64,000 nucleotides of DNA from Cryptomeria japonica (taxonomy: Eukaryota > Streptophyta > Pinopsida > Cupressales > Cupressaceae): positions 469,768,573 to 469,832,572 of the forward strand of contig NC_081409.1 in the NCBI RefSeq assembly GCF_030272615.1. Direction: 5' to 3'. The position numbers were made by a program, and so were the translations under genes. Within the stretch, counting starts at the first letter, position 1. Each line of letters begins with the position of its first letter. Below are positions 1 to 10,271 of this stretch, one piece after another. The notes beneath the pieces are model-generated. The model worked only from the letters and a program-made list of their open reading frames with translations, did no database searches and was not told where the DNA came from.

Positions 1-554
1 GTAATAGGTAGAAGGAAGATAATGGTATATGGTTATGGTAACATGGTATGTGTGAATATTGAAGATAATATGAGTAGACCATAGAGAAGGAGATTATCAG
101 AGCTTAACTGGTAGTGAATCCAGCATTGGAGATGCTACTTTGAGCAGTACATTATCATTGGATTTAATCATCCAATTGTAGTCAATGTGACTCCTATTTT
201 GTGACTGAGCAGTGAGCTCTAGGCGGTTGGCCTTTCTGCATGTGCAGACCCCATTTGTACATTCATACTATCCACGGTAGTATCATTTGATTGTGGGTAA
301 GGTTTCCCACCATGGTTTTTCCCCTTACAGGGTTTCCATGTACAAATCTTTGTCTTATGTGTTGTGGATGTTGTTTATCTTTCTATCTCATGTATTAAGC
401 TTCACCGATATTGATATTTACTGTTAATCTGTTAACCAACATCAAGTTTGGTTTATTAGTATTATGTATCAAGTTTGATTAAGTTGTATTTGGGTTAAAA
501 TTAATAGACAACTAATTCACCCCCCCGCTTCTTAGTTACCTCTGGGTCCTAACA
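1..554 (+). repeat. 5' LTR of Copia-1 (3' part)
   Basis: This stretch matches 5505-6052 almost throughout. It ends in CCTAACA directly before the primer-binding site. It carries the module GGTTTTTCCCC then TTTCCATGTACAAATC and the C-rich TTCACCCCCCC tract, which also occur in the other copia-type LTRs of this window. Confidence 0.93.
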
Positions 555-572
555 ATTGGTATCAGAGTTAAC
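555..572 (+). other. Primer-binding site of Copia-1
   Basis: ATTGGTATCAGAGTTA follows the LTR end directly. TGGTATCAGAG is complementary to the 3' end of plant initiator methionine tRNA, the usual primer for plant Ty1-copia elements. Confidence 0.88.
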
Positions 573-641
573 TCCTCTTTTTGCAGAAGTTTAACAACTT
601 GAGGAGATTCTACGACAACTAACTTTTTTAGGAAGGATAGT

Positions 642-1550
642 CTGAAACTTGATGGAACTAACTATGGTATATGGAAGATCAAAATGGAGACACATCTGAG
701 TTGCATCAGAATAGATATATGGGATGTTACAAAGAATGGCTATGTTGGTCCTACACCGAATCAACCTAATCCACCAACATTGGGTAAGGATCAAGAGAAT
801 GATTGCAAAGCAAGAGAATAACTTTTGAGCGCCTTGTCAAATCAGCAAATCATGGGATTATTAGACCGATCTACTGATAAAGCTATTTGGGATAAATTGG
901 AGACATTGAATGAAGGAGATACCATCGTCAAAATTGCAAAATTGGAAATGCTTCTGGGTCAGGTATGAAAATTTGAAAATGGAAGAAGATGAAAGAATTT
1001 TTGCTTTTATGGAAAGGGTTAATGAAATTGTTTTAGGAATACAATGTTGTGGAGGTTCCTTAAGTGAAGATGAGATTGTTTCTAAAATTTTGAGAGCATT
1101 TCCACTGGCATACAAAATGAAAGTAACCGTTATTAATGAGTTGAGAACTATGCCTAATACATCAGTATCTAGAGATACCTTGGTTGGAAAACTTTTAGCA
1201 TTTGAACTTGAGGAATTTGGTCCTGTTACTACAATTAAAATAGATTTAGCCTTCAAAGCATTATCGAAGTACTATTTACAAGGAAAATGTCTAAAGGTCC
1301 TATTGGAAGTAAGTATGAAGGTAAATCACCATTTAAATGTTTTAACTACAATAAAGTTGGTCATATGGCATCTAGATGTCTTGACAAACATGCAAGATTG
1401 AGAGAAGAAGCTAAAAGAACATACAAGCCTAACCCTGAATATCATAGATACAGATTTAAGAAGAATAGAGACAAATCATGTTACTATGCTAATGAAGGAA
1501 TTACTGATGATTCTAATGAAGAATCAGAAGACAATGGATGGCCTTTTTTT
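642..1550 (+). pseudogene. gag: Copia-1 gag, frameshifted
   Basis: This encoded the nucleocapsid protein that packages element RNA into virus-like particles. It opens with LKLDGTNYGIWKIKME, the conserved start of copia Gag, and continues with the UBN2-type helical region (LGQV, then ENLKMEEDERIFAFMERV and SKILRAFPLAYK). The zinc knuckle near 1337-1380 reads CFNYNKVGHMASRC, so the second Cys of CX2CX4HX4C is Tyr. Reading this region needs a stop read through near 828 and frame changes near 960 and 1275. No intact Gag can be made. Confidence 0.85.
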
Positions 1551-2882
1551 GCAATAATAGAAGATCAACTAGCACCTACTGTTCCACTGGTGGAGCAGGC
1601 CCTGACAGCTAAAATTGAAGAAAAGGATGAATGGATTATAGATTCCAGATGTTCACATCATATGACTGGTGATAAAAGGAAATTCTTATCTTTTTAGGAG
1701 TACAATGGAGGTCTAGTAAGATTTGGAGATGACAAAGCTTGTTTGATCAGAGGAAAAGGCACTATATCTTTTGATGATAAGAACAATACTAACAATGTTT
1801 ATTATGTTGAAGGTTTGAAGCATAATCTTTTGAGTGTTGGTCAATTAGTTGAAAAGGGATTTCAGTTACAGTTCAAGAATGGTAAATGCAAAATCATGAA
1901 TAGAACTGGTTTGGAGATTGCAACGGGTAATCAGGCTAGAGGTAATATCTTTCATTTGAATAACAATGAAAAGACATGCTTGATTGCACATATTGATGAA
2001 AGTTGGTTATGGCATAAAAGACTTTTTCATGTGAATTTTGATTGCATTGTAAAGATTAGTTCATCTAAGGCAGTAAGGGATTTACCTAAGATTGCAAAAC
2101 CTCATAATTTGGTATGTAAGGAATGTCAAATGGGAAAGCAAGTTAGAACAACTTTTAAGAGTATTTTTGAGAAAACCAATAATGTTCTTGATCTAATTCA
2201 TACTGACTTGTGTGGTCTGGCAAGAACAAGAAGTCTACAGGGAGATAGATACTTTATGCTAATAATTGATGATTATTCTAGAATGTGTTGGGTTACTTTT
2301 CTCAGGGAGAAATCAAAAGCTTTTGGGAGATTCAAATTATTCAAGGCACTTGTAGAGAATGAAACCGATAAGAAAATGAAATGTTTAACATCAAATCAAG
2401 GAGGTAAATTTACATCTAAGGAGTTCAATACATTTTGTGAAGTGAATGGAATTATAAGAGAACTATCAGCACCCCAGACACCTCAGCAAAATGTAGTTGT
2501 GGAAAGGAAGAATAGAACTATTCTGGATGTAGCTAGAAGCATGATATCAGAAGAAAATCTACCTCCTGTGTATTGGAGAGAAGCAGTGAATACAATGGTT
2601 TACACTTATGAATTATGGTTTGGTAATATTCCCACTCTTGAATACTTCAGAATATTTGAAAGAAAATGTTACATTAGGAGAGATGAGTATATTGGTAAAT
2701 TTGATCCTAGAAGTGATGAAGGTATATTTCTTGGTTATTCATCTAAGAGCAAAGCATACAGATGTTTTAATAAAAGATTGCAGAAAATCATTGAGAGTGC
2801 AAATGTGAAGATAGATGAACAATTTAGAGGAAATTCAAGGTCTATGGATTCTAAACCAACAATTGAGATAATAAAAAAATGA
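1551..2882 (+). pseudogene. pol: Copia-1 pol, protease and integrase part
   Basis: The aspartic protease motif reads WIIDSRCSHHMTGD, where copia proteases have DSG; the active-site Gly is Arg. One TAG at 1695-1697 interrupts the frame, which continues to 2882. GAG-pre-integrase follows (VYYVEGLKHNLLSVGQL, then HKRLFH and CKECQMGKQ as the HHCC zinc site). The integrase core has LIHTDLCG for the first Asp and VVVERKNRT for the Glu, but the second catalytic position reads TSNQGGKF, so Asp is replaced by Asn. The frame ends in an A-run at about 2873-2879, where a slip probably moved the reading frame. Confidence 0.9.
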
Positions 2883-4618
2883 ACCTATACAGAGTGCACT
2901 AGTACAGTATGTTGATCCAGTCATACCGGCATCATCAAAGAATTCCATAGTGACTGAAGAACAACAACAAGTGAACACACCCAGGCATGTAAGATTGAAT
3001 CACTCTGAAAGTCAGATAATTGGGAATAAGTATCAAGGAGTTATGACAAGAGGAAGACTGGAAAATGAGGAGGTATGCTTAATTTTTCAAATTGAACCAG
3101 CATCTGTCATTGAGGCATGTGAAGACAAACATTGGATTAAAGTTATGGAAGATGAATTGGAACAAATTGAAAAGAACAATACATGGACATTGGTTCCCCG
3201 ACCTAAAAATAAGAATATAATTGGAACTAAGTGGGTATTCAAAAATAAACTTAATGAAGATGGTAAGGTAATCAGAAATAAAGAAAGATTAGTGTGTAAA
3301 GGATATTCACAGAAAGAGGGAATTGATTACAAAGAAACCCTTTCACTAGTAGTTAGAATTAAGGTAGTCAGATTATTTATTGCATTTGTAGCCCACAAGA
3401 ATTATAAAGTATATCAAATGGATGTAAAATGTGCATTTCTAAATGGTGATCTTGAAGAGGAAGTTTACATTAAACAACCTGATGGATTTTCATTGACAAA
3501 TGATAAAGATATGGTTTGCAGACTAAGGAAAGATTTATATGGATTAAAGCAAGCTCCTAGAGATTGGTATGCTAGATTGGACAAGTATCTTTTGAAGCTT
3601 GGTTACACTAAAGGTAATGCTGACAACAACTTATATTTCAAAGTGACTAATGAAGATATCTTGGTTATTGAATTTTTTGTTGATGACATCATTTTTGGAG
3701 GAGAAGATGGATTGTGTAAAGACTTTTCTAATAAGATGTAGGAAGAATTTGAAATGTCTATGATTGGAGAGATAAAATTCCATTTATGATTGCAGATTTC
3801 ACAAACTGATAAAGGTATATTCATATGTCAAATAAAGTACCTAAATGAATTACTGAAGAAATTTCATATGGAAAACTCTAAACCGGTAAGTACTCCTATG
3901 ACTACAACTGATAAACTATCATTGAAGGATGAATCAACTCTTGTTAATTTGACAAGATACAAATCTATGATTGGAGGTTTACTGTATTTGACACAAACCA
4001 GACCTGATATAATGAATGTAGTGTGTATTGTTTCAAGATTTCAGAGTAATCCTAGAGAAAATCATGAATCAACAGTGAAAAGGATTTTTTGGTATCTACA
4101 AGGCACAACAAATCTTGGTTTATGGTATCCTAAAGATAAATTTTTTTGATTTATGTGCATACACTGATGCTAATTAGGCAGGAGATGTAGATGACAGAAA
4201 GAGCACCACCAGTGGGGCATTCTTTCTTGGTAGCAGATTGATTTCATGGTTGAGCAAGAAACAAAGTTGTACATCATTATCAACAACAGAATCAAAATAT
4301 GTTACAGTAGCAATTAGTTGTACTCAGGTATTATGTATTAAGAAAATGTTGAAGGACATAAAGGTAAAATCCAAAGAACCTATAATCATCTATTGTGATA
4401 ATTCAGCAACAATTGATATATCTAAGAATCTGGTATTTCACTCTAAAACTAAACATGTTTCTATCAAATACAATTTTTTGAAAGAGAATGTTGAATCAAA
4501 AGAAGTGAGATTGGTTTATGTGAATACTACAGAGAAGATTACAGATATCTTTACTAATCCTTTGCCTAAGGAAACTTTTGAATATCTTAGAGAGAAGCTT
4601 GGGGTTATACCCTCATAG
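2883..4618 (+). pseudogene. pol: Copia-1 pol, reverse transcriptase and RNase H part
   Basis: This is the RVT_2-type polymerase of copia elements. Landmarks in order are KNNTWTLVPRP, GTKWVFKNKLNEDG, QMDVKCAFLNG with the first catalytic Asp, LYGLKQAPRDWYARL, and FFVDDIIF as the FVDD form of the YVDD active site. RNase H follows, with SKKQSCTSLSTTESKY, IIIYCDNSATIDISKN, FHSKTKHVSIKYNF and the end EYLREKLGVIP. It is broken by stops at 3739 and 3787 and by a frame change in the T-run at about 4140-4146. The end at 4618 is where copia pol normally finishes. Confidence 0.92.
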
Positions 4619-4998
4619 GTAGAGACCTAGACAGTTGATTCTTGGCAACATATCGATAGAATTTACAGAGAAAACCTTTTTCTGGCTTTGATGGAGGAGA
4701 GCTACTTCTTAGGGGGAGTAGTTGGTTATAACAATTGGTATTTGTAACTGGTTCTATGAACAAGTTGTATCTAGTATTTGTATTGCTTTGGCATCTAATG
4801 TCAAAGGGGGAGAGATATCTATGGAACAACAAACATTATCCTTTGGGGAGAGATTATTCATTGGGGGAGAGATATATACTCTCTGCATTTATTTTCATAT
4901 CTATTATGGAGATTGTTGGTTTTTGGTTTTTGGCATTCTATTTTGGCACTTAGATATTTTTCCATCTTTGTGTTTCCATCAATGCTAAAGGGGGAGAT
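4619..4998 (+). other. Copia-1 3' untranslated region with repeated polypurine tracts
   Basis: No gene lies here. Several purine runs resemble the functional polypurine tract: TTAGGGGGAGTAG near 4710, CAAAGGGGGAGAG at 4802, TTTGGGGAGAG near 4841, TTGGGGGAGAG near 4861, and the terminal AAAGGGGGAGAT at 4988-4998 abutting the LTR. Only the last is positioned to prime plus-strand synthesis of the LTR. Repeated PPT-like blocks are known from the Sirevirus branch of Ty1-copia. Confidence 0.75.
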
Positions 4999-6052
4999 TG
5001 TTGGTATTATGGATGTGTTGCATTGGTATTTTCATTGATGTCAACACTTATCAACACTTATCCTTCTGGAGATCTTTGGTTATGTTCACTAGCAAGTTCA
5101 GTGACTTATGCATAGTCACCAGTATTTAGTTCACTGACATGTTATATTGTTCACCGACACTGAGGATGACTTGTTATTATCTGGATATCACTTGGTTATG
5201 TTGAAGACATGGCTTGGATACTTGGTTTTGGTATTCTAGTTATTGGTCTAATCGGGTTGACATATTTGTTGTTACCGACAAATTGGTTTAGGTTATGGAC
5301 CGGCACATGTTATCTATTCCAAATCAGCATGACATGTTATGGAGATGATTTAACCATTTTCTTATTGTTGTAATTACATTGAGCCAACATGATGCATCAC
5401 ATCTTGACTTGTAATTGATTTTATTGTAATATTCTTAATTAGCCGGCCTACACATTTGGTCCTAGGTTTTGGTATATATGTAAGATCTCATTTGTGAGAT
5501 GATGTAATAGGTAGAAGGAAGATAATGGTATATGGTTATGGTAACATGGTATGTGAGAATATTGAAGATCATATAAGCAGACCATAGAGAAGGAGATTAT
5601 CAAAGCTTAACCGGTACTAAATCCAACATTGGAGATGCTACTTTGAGCAGTACATTATCATTGGATTTAATCATCCAATTGTAGTCAGTGTGACTCCTAT
5701 TTTGTGATTGAGCAGTGAGCTTTAGGTGGTTGGCCTTTCTGCATGTGCAGACCCCATTTGTACAGACATACTATTTGTAGTAGTATCATCTGATTGTGGG
5801 TAAGGTTTTCCACCATGGTTTTTCCCCTTACAGGGTTTCCATGTACAAATCTATGTGTTATGTGTTGTGGATGTTGTTTCTCTTTCTGTCTCATGCATTA
5901 TTTCACTGGTATTGATATTTACTATTAATTTGTTAGCTGACATCAAGTTTGGTGTACTGGTATTATGTATCAAGTTTGATTAAGTTATATTTGGGTTAAA
6001 ATTAATAGACAACTGATTCACCCCCCCTCTCAGTTGCCTCTGGGTCCTAACA
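4999..6052 (+). repeat. 3' LTR of Copia-1
   Basis: The LTR is 1054 bases, begins TGTTGGTATTATGG after the polypurine tract and ends CCTAACA. It is nearly collinear with 1-554 from 5505 on. It has TG...CA ends, a TATA-like site at 5473, the GGTTTTTCCCC module and the C-rich tract near its 3' end. Confidence 0.95.
5473..5490 (+). promoter_or_regulatory. Predicted TATA box of the Copia-1 LTR
   Basis: GGTATATATGTAAGATCTC sits about 475 bases into the LTR. The neighbour TRG-A has TATAAATATGATGTAAGATCTC at the matching LTR position, so the element TATA plus GTAAGATCTC is shared by two families. The promoter role is inferred from this position. Confidence 0.5.
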
Positions 6053-6341
6053 TCTACATTGCTAGGAGGTGGACTCCTACTCTATTCCTAGCTACTGATC
6101 TATAACCCCCTAAAACCCATTGCTCTACTTGGCGATCATGTGGTGGTAGTCTATCATGTACTATCCCTATCGGGTTTTGCAATGCATTCAAAATGTCTCA
6201 GTTTGGGTCTATAGGTTGTTTGGGAGGAGCTTCCTGATTTCCTTTAGGAACTGACTCTTTTTGCCCAACGTCTTCACATGCCATGTGAGCACGTCTAGGT
6301 CTCCTTCCACGTCTGTGAGCTTGTCACATAGCCGGAGGCAT
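6053..6341 (-). pseudogene. gag: Gyp-G gag N-terminus, truncated
   Basis: Read on the minus strand from an ATG at 6341, this gives MPPAM, a stop, and QAHRRGRRPRRAHM, then a low-complexity acidic and Pro-containing stretch. A short basic Arg-rich opening just after the PBS resembles the GGRNRGRGRGRG opening of the Gyp-E Gag in this window. At least two in-frame stops are present. The rest is cut off by Copia-1 at 6052. Assignment to a gypsy gag rests on position and composition, not on a conserved domain. Confidence 0.5.
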
Positions 6342-6433
6342 CCTACACAAGTATATAGAATAAATAATAATAAAAAATTTAAAAAATAATTTTAAGCGAA
6401 ACATAATGGAGAAAGGTTCCTAGTGTTGAAAAC

Positions 6434-6451
6434 CAGGCTCTGATACCAAAA
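6434..6451 (-). other. Primer-binding site of Gyp-G
   Basis: The minus strand reads TTTTGGTATCAGAGCCTGG directly next to the LTR terminus at 6452. TGGTATCAGAGCC matches the initiator-Met primer site. It shows that the LTR lies to the right and the internal region to the left on the minus strand. Confidence 0.82.
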
Positions 6452-6982
6452 CGTAGTGCCCAAACTTTTGGGCAAAAACACAACCACAATTTTTTTTTAA
6501 ACACTAAATTACTTGTGATTTACATAATGTTTAGATGTGGTTGTTCTCTTAGTTCCACTAATTTGATAACTTAAGTGTCAAATTAATTAGGTCTTTAGTG
6601 CGAGCGATTAAATGTTTTATTTAACTCCTAACTAAAGGGGTAACATGAATGTTTGTTAGTTAAGAGGGGGGGGGGGGGTAATTTAACCTTGCCCATGCCT
6701 CCTTACTTTAATAACTTAGATGGGGTATAGTTCTTTAAATAAGATTAAAGAAACTAACCCCTAGAGGTGACAATAAAACTTCACCCAAACCTATCAACAA
6801 TTTAATAATTAAATTATTTAAATTTTAACCAATTGTTGGAAACCATTCAATTCATCTTTAAAATAATTACTAATAAATTATATTTTAATTTCTTATAATT
6901 ACCAATAACCCCATGTCTATTTAAAGTTGATTAAAATATTCCAATAATGTCAATACAACTTTAATGCTAATTATATCATTCA
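6452..6982 (-). repeat. Gyp-G 5' LTR, first segment
   Basis: The LTR terminus reads CGTAGTGCCC, a one-base change from the TGTAGTGCCC form seen at 6983. The segment is AT-rich and contains a run of 14 G at about 6665-6678. It stops at 6982, where LTR-H is inserted, and resumes at 19022. No coding signal is visible. Confidence 0.7.
6978..6982. repeat. Target-site duplication of LTR-H, left copy
   Basis: ATTCA precedes the LTR start TGTAGTGCCCC at 6983. GTTCA follows its end at 19022-19026, a four of five match. Confidence 0.6.
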
Positions 6983-7186
6983 TGTAGTGCCCCTACCCTA
7001 GTCAGCTTTGTAAAACCGGTTTGACCTTGGTTGAGCATTCTTGGATGGTTGATTTACCATTATGTAATGTTGTAGTCAGATATTATGATTATTGTGCATA
7101 CCTGTTAATGTTCTTTCGCATCGATTCTTATGTAAGTTTAATTGTTCTCCTGATTCTTGTTATTAATCTCGAGCTAACACTTTCAT

Positions 7187-7232
<46 letters not shown>

Positions 7233-7246
7233 TGTATGTATGTATG
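7187..7246. repeat. Microsatellite (TA)n followed by (TATG)n
   Basis: A TA run passes into about ten TATG units. An ORF that crosses it gives a repeated Tyr-Val-Cys-Met peptide and is not a gene. Confidence 0.95.
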
Positions 7247-8609
7247 CTTGTGTGACTCATGGTTGTAGGAGATTGTAGGTACAGTACTGCCTAGGTGTGA
7301 CGTTTATCTTCACCTGGATTTACAGGTTTGAATGTACCTTTTTTGGTCCTTAGAGTTTGCATTAGGTGGTCATAAATCCCTCATTTTACCCTAGTCATGC
7401 TCAAGTGAGCATCGTCTATGGTCTATCAGTTTTCCTTTTCGTTTGGGTTTGCGGGTTGTGTATTTGGTTGGCTTTCTTGGGTTGCATGCTTTGCATGTGG
7501 TAAAATTGAGTATTTAATCCTACATATTTAATTTAATTTAATGTGTTCTTTTACGCATTAGTAATTAAGGAACTTAATTAAATAGGTTTCTTTTATGTGA
7601 TTAATCATTAATTAAAAATTGCTCTATTCATGTTTGTAGCAAGTTCAATTTAATGTTTAATTTTAAATAATGAATTTATTCAGTTTATGCATTTTGAAAG
7701 GGAAGAATTAAATTTATTCGAAATAGAAATAACTTAATCTCTTTTGCATTTTGGAATAGAAAGGTTAATTTCAATTATTTAAGAAAATCAATTTTAATTA
7801 GAAAAGCAAGTTAATATATATTTGACAAAGTGTGAAATATTAATTTGGGGATTTTATTTTAAATAAAAAAATATATTGCCCTCATAATATTTTTGAAATT
7901 TAAATGTTAAGTTCTGTTAATATTGGGAAAATTAAAATTAAATGAGGGAGAGAAGCATTTTGATTTGTAATTAGAAAAGCAAGTTTAGAATATTTGTATA
8001 GTTTGAAAAGAATGTTTTTTTTTCATTTTATTTAAAAGAAAGTGTTTAAATTCAAAAAAATAAGAGATTTGGTCAAATATTCTTCCATTTAACCTAGGTT
8101 TGAAAATACTTTTAGGGTTGTTGATATTTGGAAAATATTTTTGGATGGTGGAAATTGGGGATTTTGGAGGAGAAGAAGGATTTTTTGAGCTGGAGGATTG
8201 GGCTCTTTAGCAAATCTCATCCAGGATTGCATATGGAGGTAGGATTCTTAATTGTTTCTTTTGTTGAAAAAAAAAAATTACTGGTTGGTTTTGAAAGAAA
8301 TTTCTTGATTGAAATGGGGTTTGGGTTTTAAATCTATGCATTTTAGTTTAAAGTTTGGTAGATTGGCTGAACCATTGTGTGAAAAATGGTTCTTTTATGC
8401 CCAAAATTTGTTATTTGGTTGAGGAAACTTTGACTAATTTAGGCCTGGTTATTCTGGAAATTTTAATCATCTGTTGCCATGGACATTCTGGAAAATTTCA
8501 TTTTAGTCTATGTATGAGATTGTGGATTCTTGAAATTTGGGGGTTTTATTTATTTTTATTGTTTTCTTGGTTTATAAAATAAATTAAAATGAAGTTTTTT
8601 TTTCTAAAT

Positions 8610-8825
8610 CCATTTGAGCGGATTAGGGTTGGAGGGTGGAGGAGCCGAGGCTCTACCCGCGGCCTCCTTCCTATGGGTTGCAACAATGTTCGTGACCACA
8701 TTGGTGGCCGCATGGAACCCTACATCCACAATGGCTGCAGGGGCCCCTGCATCCACAATGTGGCCACGGGGGGGCTGCAGTGGCTTCCACCTCTCCCGTG
8801 ATGGGAGGTGGACCTTGTAGTGGTA
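8610..8825 (+). repeat. GC-rich block inside LTR-H
   Basis: A sharply GC-rich island lies in AT-rich LTR sequence. It contains near-palindromic pieces such as CTGCAGGGGCCCCTGCA at 8733-8751 and repeated CATCCACAATG. All reading frames are open by composition alone. A similar island occurs in the Gyp-G LTR at 19561-19875. Confidence 0.7.
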
Positions 8826-8984
8826 CCCCATGTTATTTATTTTTTAAAAGTTTTTTTTCTAAAAAACTTATTTTATTAAAAGTTTTTTTTAATATAGTTT
8901 TTAATTAGTTATTAATTATTATTAATATATATTTTATTAATGAAAATTAATATATATATATATATATTAATTAATATTTAATTT

Positions 8985-10271
8985 GAAGTTTGAGTATTAT
9001 TAATTATTAAATTGATTATATTGTATTAATCATGGATTAATAAATATATATTAATTAATTAGACTCTTCTTTTTCTTTTGTGTTTTTCTATTCAATTTTC
9101 TTTGTGTTGTGTGTTTTTAGCATGGCCATGCCTCTGTTTTGAGTTTTGCTTGCAACAACAAGGAGAACTATACATTCGACAGAGTGGTTAATTGGAGATC
9201 CGACCAAAAAATACTCGGATACTATGGAGGGGCTTTTGCTTATAATTTCCAAGATGGGTTCCTGTTAATTTATTTGCAGTTGTGTTTTGGCAACGGAAGG
9301 CAATGCATAATCATAGCATTCATCAAAAATGGAAAGATGGAATTTGTGATGTAATTGGGAGCTAAACGCAGAAATATAGATTATGAATAACAATCTATGT
9401 AATAACAGATCATTTTTCTGATTGGAGATCAAATTTGACAAGATTTAAATCTGCATGGGGTCGATCTATCTATTTTGGAAGTTGAGGAATTTGATGGCAA
9501 AGGCAAAGACAAAGGTGAATAGAACAACCCATCCTACTATAAAGCATCAATATTTAGAATGACAAGCATCAATATTTAGAATGACTATGTCTCCTCAACT
9601 GACTAGAACTCCGTGGAATTATCGAAGGATTTATAGGGCATGAACAACACGGAAAATATGACAGGGGAGTCATCATTAGGGTTACATCATGCCCCTTTCT
9701 CCTTCAAGTCATAGGGCACCATGTCCATACAAACTTGATTAGCTATGTCTGATTTGAGAACTTTCCTTGTTTCTTCTGCAAAAGTATTTGACAAAACATG
9801 TATTAAAGATCTGAGTTAATTTTTGGCATAAACAGAGTGTGGGAATCGGAAGGGCAACCTTGGCGTTCAGATCGATTACGATACTTCTACAAATCTAGCT
9901 GAGTCAGTAGATCCCAACAGTCCAACACCATCTTTAGGAGATACAATCATCTTGACACTATGAAGAAATAGATTAGGATAGCAAATACTCCATCCATTGT
10001 AGATCTGAGTTGCAATCTTATTCTAAGTGTAGATCTGAATCTAGACACCTGGAACCTGCCCAACCTGGAGGTAGTCAACACCACTTGAACGTATGCAATA
10101 TGGAAGAAAAGTATTGAGGGTACAGATTATGTTTAATGCATTAGGAGGATCATATTTCACTATTTGTTCATAGCAGTTTAGAGGGTTTGAAGACCATAGT
10201 TTCAACCATTAAAAATAGAGGTCGCAGTCTATAGGATCAAGAGTTTATTGTTGTTAATATAGTGATCGGAT
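8985..10271 (+). other. Sequence upstream of LINE ORF1, no gene seen
   Basis: The first part is TA-rich, then a TTCTTTTTCTTTTGTG tract, then mixed sequence with no ORF of note. It may combine the remainder of LTR-H with the LINE 5' untranslated region. I could not place the LINE 5' end because no clear target duplication was found. Confidence 0.4.

Larger units (their letters stand above)
1..6052 (+). mobile_element. Copia-1, Ty1-copia LTR retrotransposon (5' end outside window)
   Basis: The order is LTR, PBS, gag, protease, integrase, RT, RNase H, polypurine tracts, LTR, which is the Ty1-copia order with integrase before RT. Base 1 aligns with base 5505 inside the 3' LTR, so about 506 bases of the 5' LTR are missing. 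The first 195 aligned LTR bases show roughly ten differences by eye, so this is not a recent insertion. The base after the 3' LTR begins TCTAC; the matching left flank cannot be seen. It abuts the gag start of Gyp-G, into which it probably inserted. Confidence 0.93.
6983..8984 (+). repeat. LTR-H, 5' segment
   Basis: This part has no gene. It holds a TA/TATG microsatellite at 7187-7246, AT-rich DNA from 7500 to 8600, a GC-rich block at 8610-8825 and a TA-rich stretch to 8984. Short ORFs here are composition artefacts. The boundary with LINE-related DNA downstream is not certain. Confidence 0.6.

Noticed and set aside
555-572. tRNA-like sequence TTGGTATCAGAG, also near 6437, 29730, 34710, 41735, 45892 and 52150
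   Set aside because: These are primer-binding sites complementary to tRNA 3' ends, not tRNA genes; no cloverleaf is present.
5697-5894. Minus-strand ORF in the Copia-1 LTR
   Set aside because: It lies entirely in LTR sequence and has no counterpart in the 5' LTR copy or recognisable domain.
7021-7278. 85-codon ORF with Tyr-Met-Cys repeats
   Set aside because: It is translated microsatellite (TA and TATG repeats) at the start of LTR-H.
8589-8831. Three overlapping ORFs on both strands
   Set aside because: They lie in a GC-rich LTR block where stops are rare in all frames; no domain or start context supports them.
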